Assembly (NCBI GenBank): GCA_051011575.1
Contig: JBPCTR010000154.1
Span: 1 to 8,740 of the forward strand
Direction: 5' to 3'
DNA length: 8,740 bases
From: SHLQ01 sp051011575
GTDB lineage: Bacteria; Actinomycetota; Acidimicrobiia; Acidimicrobiales; SHLQ01
Shown: positions 6,802-8,740 of the stretch, piece after piece
How the letters are laid out: every line of letters starts with the position of its first letter
How positions within the stretch are numbered: the stretch's first letter is position 1
Notes under the pieces: generated by a model
Databases searched by the model: none
What the model was told of the DNA's origin: nothing
What the model saw: the letters and a program-made list of their open reading frames with translations, nothing else
Translations under genes and position numbers: made by a program

Positions 6802-7365
6802 ATGACGCTCTTCGATCCTGATTCCTACTCTCCGTCGGACCGGCGGACGACGCCGCCAACCGGGGAGGACGACGGCTCCGCCGGTCCCCAGTCGCAGGCA
6901 CCAGCCCTTCCGAATGGCGAGCGCCGGGTGGTTTACACCGATGGCGCGTGTTCGGGAAACCCCGGACCCGGAGGCTGGGGGTGGGTGTCGCCCGACGAGA
7001 TGTGGGCGTCGGGCGCCGAGGATCCCTCGACCAATCAACGCATGGAGGTCCAGGCGGTTCTGCATGCGATCGGGGCCATCGAGGGACCGCTCCAGATCGT
7101 CAGCGACAGTACCTACGTCGTGAATTGCTTTCGAGACGAATGGTGGGTCGGGTGGGAACGTCGAGGCTGGCGGAACAGTCAGAAGAAGGATGTGGCGAAC
7201 CAGGATCTGTGGAAGCCACTCATCGCGCTCTACAAGCAACGTGATGTCACCTTCCGATGGGTGAAGGGTCATGCCGGCGACCGCTGGAATGACGAAGCTG
7301 ATCGACTCGCCGTCGAGGCAATCGCGACCGGCGGATCGAACGGAGTTGTGCGAACGACGGAATAG
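6802..7365 (+). CDS. rnhA: Ribonuclease HI
   Basis: A 187-residue RNase HI that cleaves the RNA strand of RNA-DNA hybrids, removing R-loops and primer remnants in the cytoplasm. The catalytic set is complete: D47 in YTDGACSGNPGPGG, E82 in TNQRMEVQA, D102 in VSDSTYVV, H157 in VKGHAGD and D164 in RWNDEADRLA. The basic/tryptophan stretch DEWWVGWERRGWRNSQKK (112-129) corresponds to the substrate-handling helix of the E. coli type enzyme. The first ~40 residues are a Pro/Ser/Asp-rich, probably disordered extension absent from the 155-residue E. coli protein, and do not resemble a hybrid-binding domain. I use the ATG at 6802; an in-frame TTG at 6739 would run into the repeat region and has no better ribosome site. 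The DUF427 gene follows 28 bp downstream, probably co-transcribed. Confidence 0.95.
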   Translation: MTLFDPDSYSPSDRRTTPPTGEDDGSAGPQSQAPALPNGERRVVYTDGACSGNPGPGGWGWVSPDEMWASGAEDPSTNQRMEVQAVLHAIGAIEGPLQIVSDSTYVVNCFRDEWWVGWERRGWRNSQKKDVANQDLWKPLIALYKQRDVTFRWVKGHAGDRWNDEADRLAVEAIATGGSNGVVRTTE

Positions 7366-7393
7366 CTCCGCCCGCGTCCTGGTTTCGGTGCAC

Positions 7394-7678
7394 ATGGCAA
7401 CAGCAACATTCAACGGACGCGTCATCGCGGAAAGCGATGACACCACCTTCGTCGAGGGAAATCACTACTTCCCCCTCGAGACGCTCGACAAGAGTGTGGT
7501 CACCGAGACCGATCACCACACGAGCTGCCACTGGAAAGGTGAAGCGAGCTACTTCTCGCTCGAAGTCGACGGTGTGGTGGCTGACAACGCCGCGTGGTTT
7601 TACCCCGTGCCGATCAAGGGCGCCGAGCAGGTGGCCGGCCGGGTAGCGTTCTACCCGGTGGTCGATGTCAGGGAGTAG
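7394..7678 (+). CDS. DUF427 family protein
   Basis: A 94-residue single-domain protein of the DUF427 family (PF04248). The sequence shows the typical pattern: an opening MATATFNGRVIAES, then VEGNHYFPLE (20-29), HHTSCHWKGEASYFSL (41-56), and AAWFYPVPIKGAEQVAGRVAFYP ending near residue 88. It has no signal peptide or membrane segment and is probably cytoplasmic. The family has no firm biochemical role that I can state, so none is assigned. The start is the ATG at 7394, matching the usual family N-terminus; upstream in-frame codons overlap rnhA and are not family-like. No clear ribosome site is visible, so translation may be coupled to rnhA, whose stop lies 28 bp upstream. Its 3' end overlaps the convergent SRPBCC gene by 11 bp. 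Confidence 0.88.
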   Translation: MATATFNGRVIAESDDTTFVEGNHYFPLETLDKSVVTETDHHTSCHWKGEASYFSLEVDGVVADNAAWFYPVPIKGAEQVAGRVAFYPVVDVRE

Positions 7679-8126
7679 GGCTCTCCACTAGGCGGGCGAG
7701 ATTCGCGAGCGTTCGCTCGATATTTCCCAAGTGGCGCTCCGGGTAGCCGGCTCGCTCGATCACGAACGGAACCACCGACGTCGACCAGTCGAAGGTCTCG
7801 GTGACCAGCGTGCCGCCCTCGACCGATTCGAGCTCGTAGCGCCAGCGATGCCGGCCGAGATGATGCCAGGCGATTCGTTCGTTCTCCACGAACTCGACCA
7901 CCGTGCTGCTGATCATGTACGGAATCGGCTTCAGCGTCATCGACATCCCGAACCGGGACCCGAGCTCGAGGCGAGCCGGTTTACCTCGAGCCGCTTCGAC
8001 CGTGTCGGAGCCGTCGAATTCGGCATGGCGTGTCGGATCGACAAGCACGTCGAAAAGGGCGCCAGGTTGCGCGTGGATGATCCGGCTGGCACTCGTTTGT
8101 TTCGCTGCCTTGTCGACCCCACTCAC
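7668..8126 (-). CDS. SRPBCC-fold protein (polyketide cyclase/dehydrase-like)
   Basis: A 152-residue protein with the layout of the START/SRPBCC ligand-binding fold. SASRIIHAQPGALFDVLVDP (12-31) forms the first strand and helix, followed by a PTRHAEFDGS turn, the strand-rich SSTVVEFVENERIAWHH (73-89), WRYELESVEGGTLVTETFDW (95-114), and a long C-terminal helix with NIERTLANLARLV (135-147). The ligand is unknown. It starts with GTG at 8126-8124, which overlaps the TGA of the upstream epimerase-like gene as GTGA, so the two are very likely translated together. In the TIGR01777 epimerase-like family an SRPBCC domain is sometimes fused to the Rossmann protein, which supports a shared, still undefined role. 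Its 3' end overlaps the DUF427 gene from the other strand. Confidence 0.85.
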   Translation of the reverse strand: MSGVDKAAKQTSASRIIHAQPGALFDVLVDPTRHAEFDGSDTVEAARGKPARLELGSRFGMSMTLKPIPYMISSTVVEFVENERIAWHHLGRHRWRYELESVEGGTLVTETFDWSTSVVPFVIERAGYPERHLGNIERTLANLARLVESPTP

Positions 8127-8740
8127 AGCAGTGCCTCCATCGCGGCGTCGATCGTTTCGTGCTCGAACTCATAGCCCGTCGAAAGCAGTACCTCGGGAAT
8201 GATTCGTTGGCTTGCCATCAACATTTCGTCGACCGCCTGCTTGCCGAGCCGCAGATCGAGCGCCAGCCGAGGAATCGGGATCAGCGTCGGGCGGCGGAGC
8301 GCCGCACCCAAGGCTTTCGTGAATTCGATGTTGCGGACCGGATGTGGAGCCGTGAGGTTCACGGGACCCGACACGTCATGTTCGAGCAGGTGCAGGATCG
8401 CTCCGATCTGATCATCGAGCGTGATCCAGCTCAGGAACTGCTGGCCCGACCCGATTCGACCGCCGAGACCGAGCTTGAAGAAGGGGAGCTGTTCGGCGAG
8501 GGCGCCGCCCTCGGAACTGAGGACGAGACCCGTTCGCAGGAATGCCGTGCGAATACCGGCATCGTCCGCCGGAGCCGCCGCGGCCTCCCACTCGGTCACG
8601 AGATCGACCAGGAATCCGGAGCCCGGGTCGGCGGCTTCGGTGAGTTCGGCGTCTCCGCCATCGCCGTAGAAGCCGATCGCTGATCCGCTGAGCAGGACCT
8701 TCGGCTTGTCGGCGAGCCCAGCGAGCGCGCCGGCGAGCAA
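8123..8740 (-). CDS. TIGR01777-family epimerase-like protein (YfcH-like), N-terminus beyond right edge
   Basis: The last 205 residues of an NAD(P)-binding SDR-type protein of the TIGR01777 family; full members are near 300 residues, so roughly the first third, with the Gly-rich nucleotide-binding loop, is outside the window. Visible features are the central strand and active-site-like region VLLSGSAIGFYGDGGD (15-30, Tyr at 25), RTAFLRTGLVLSSEGGAL (64-81), GSGQQFLSWITLDDQ (97-111), and a C-terminal DUF1731-type segment with LRLGKQAVDEMLMASQRIIP (163-182) and LLSTGYEFEHETIDAAMEALL. The substrate is not established for the family, so 'epimerase' is a fold-based label. The leftmost visible codon at 8740 is TTG, but nothing indicates that it is the start. 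The stop overlaps the GTG of the SRPBCC gene. Confidence 0.93.
   Translation of the reverse strand: MLAGALAGLADKPKVLLSGSAIGFYGDGGDAELTEAADPGSGFLVDLVTEWEAAAAPADDAGIRTAFLRTGLVLSSEGGALAEQLPFFKLGLGGRIGSGQQFLSWITLDDQIGAILHLLEHDVSGPVNLTAPHPVRNIEFTKALGAALRRPTLIPIPRLALDLRLGKQAVDEMLMASQRIIPEVLLSTGYEFEHETIDAAMEALL

Noticed and set aside
6710..6901. Upstream 64-codon extension of the aceE frame
   Set aside because: The residues are Arg/Pro/Ser-rich and unlike any AceE N-terminus, and the stretch overlaps the start of rnhA. The ATG at 6709 has a plausible ribosome site and leads directly into the family motif.
6592..7446. A 284-codon minus-strand open frame opposite rnhA
   Set aside because: It covers both the aceE 5' end in another frame and the antisense of rnhA, whose five catalytic residues are intact on the plus strand.
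1..8740. Defence system, CRISPR, transposon, phage or tRNA content
   Set aside because: No spaced repeat arrays, transposase or integrase motifs, terminal inverted repeats or tRNA-like cloverleaf sequences were seen; all genes belong to housekeeping or polysaccharide families or to widespread small families.

Overview
This is a GC-rich, gene-dense bacterial window with almost no non-coding space. It carries eight protein-coding genes, two of them cut by the window edges, and no RNA genes, mobile elements or CRISPR arrays that I can see. The strong G/C third-position bias, GTG and TTG starts overlapping upstream stops, a single-chain (homodimer-type) AceE and a one-polypeptide Wzz plus BY-kinase protein all fit an actinobacterium. 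I favour Actinomycetota, perhaps an Acidimicrobiia-like lineage, but the genus cannot be fixed from this sequence alone.

Left half (1-4010, minus strand, read right to left): a membrane-anchored endonuclease/exonuclease/phosphatase-fold (EEP) protein (2820-4010), a polysaccharide co-polymerase fused to a bacterial tyrosine kinase (1122-2768), and a Wzy/O-antigen-ligase-like membrane protein (1-1125, running off the left edge). The last two form the assembly core of a Wzy-dependent exopolysaccharide or capsule pathway: one polymerises lipid-linked repeat units, the other sets chain length and couples it to phosphorylation. They overlap by the four bases GTGA. A candidate sigma70-like promoter sits in the 51-bp gap upstream of the co-polymerase.

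Centre (4007-6709, minus strand): aceE, the E1 component of pyruvate dehydrogenase, complete and with intact catalytic motifs. Its stop overlaps a TTG that may start the EEP gene, so the polysaccharide genes lie downstream of central carbon metabolism on the same strand. A 92-bp divergent gap (6710-6801) separates aceE from rnhA and holds an 8-bp direct repeat with a 21-bp period.

Right (6802-8740): rnhA (ribonuclease HI) and a small DUF427 protein run on the plus strand. They converge, with an 11-bp overlap of gene ends, on a minus-strand pair: a TIGR01777-family sugar-nucleotide-epimerase-like protein (N-terminus beyond the right edge) and an SRPBCC-fold protein joined by a GTGA overlap.

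I found no convincing previously undescribed system. The points most worth a second look are the substituted Walker A' motif of the tyrosine kinase, the candidate internal promoter of the polysaccharide pair, the position of the membrane EEP protein between aceE and the polysaccharide genes, and the repeat upstream of aceE.
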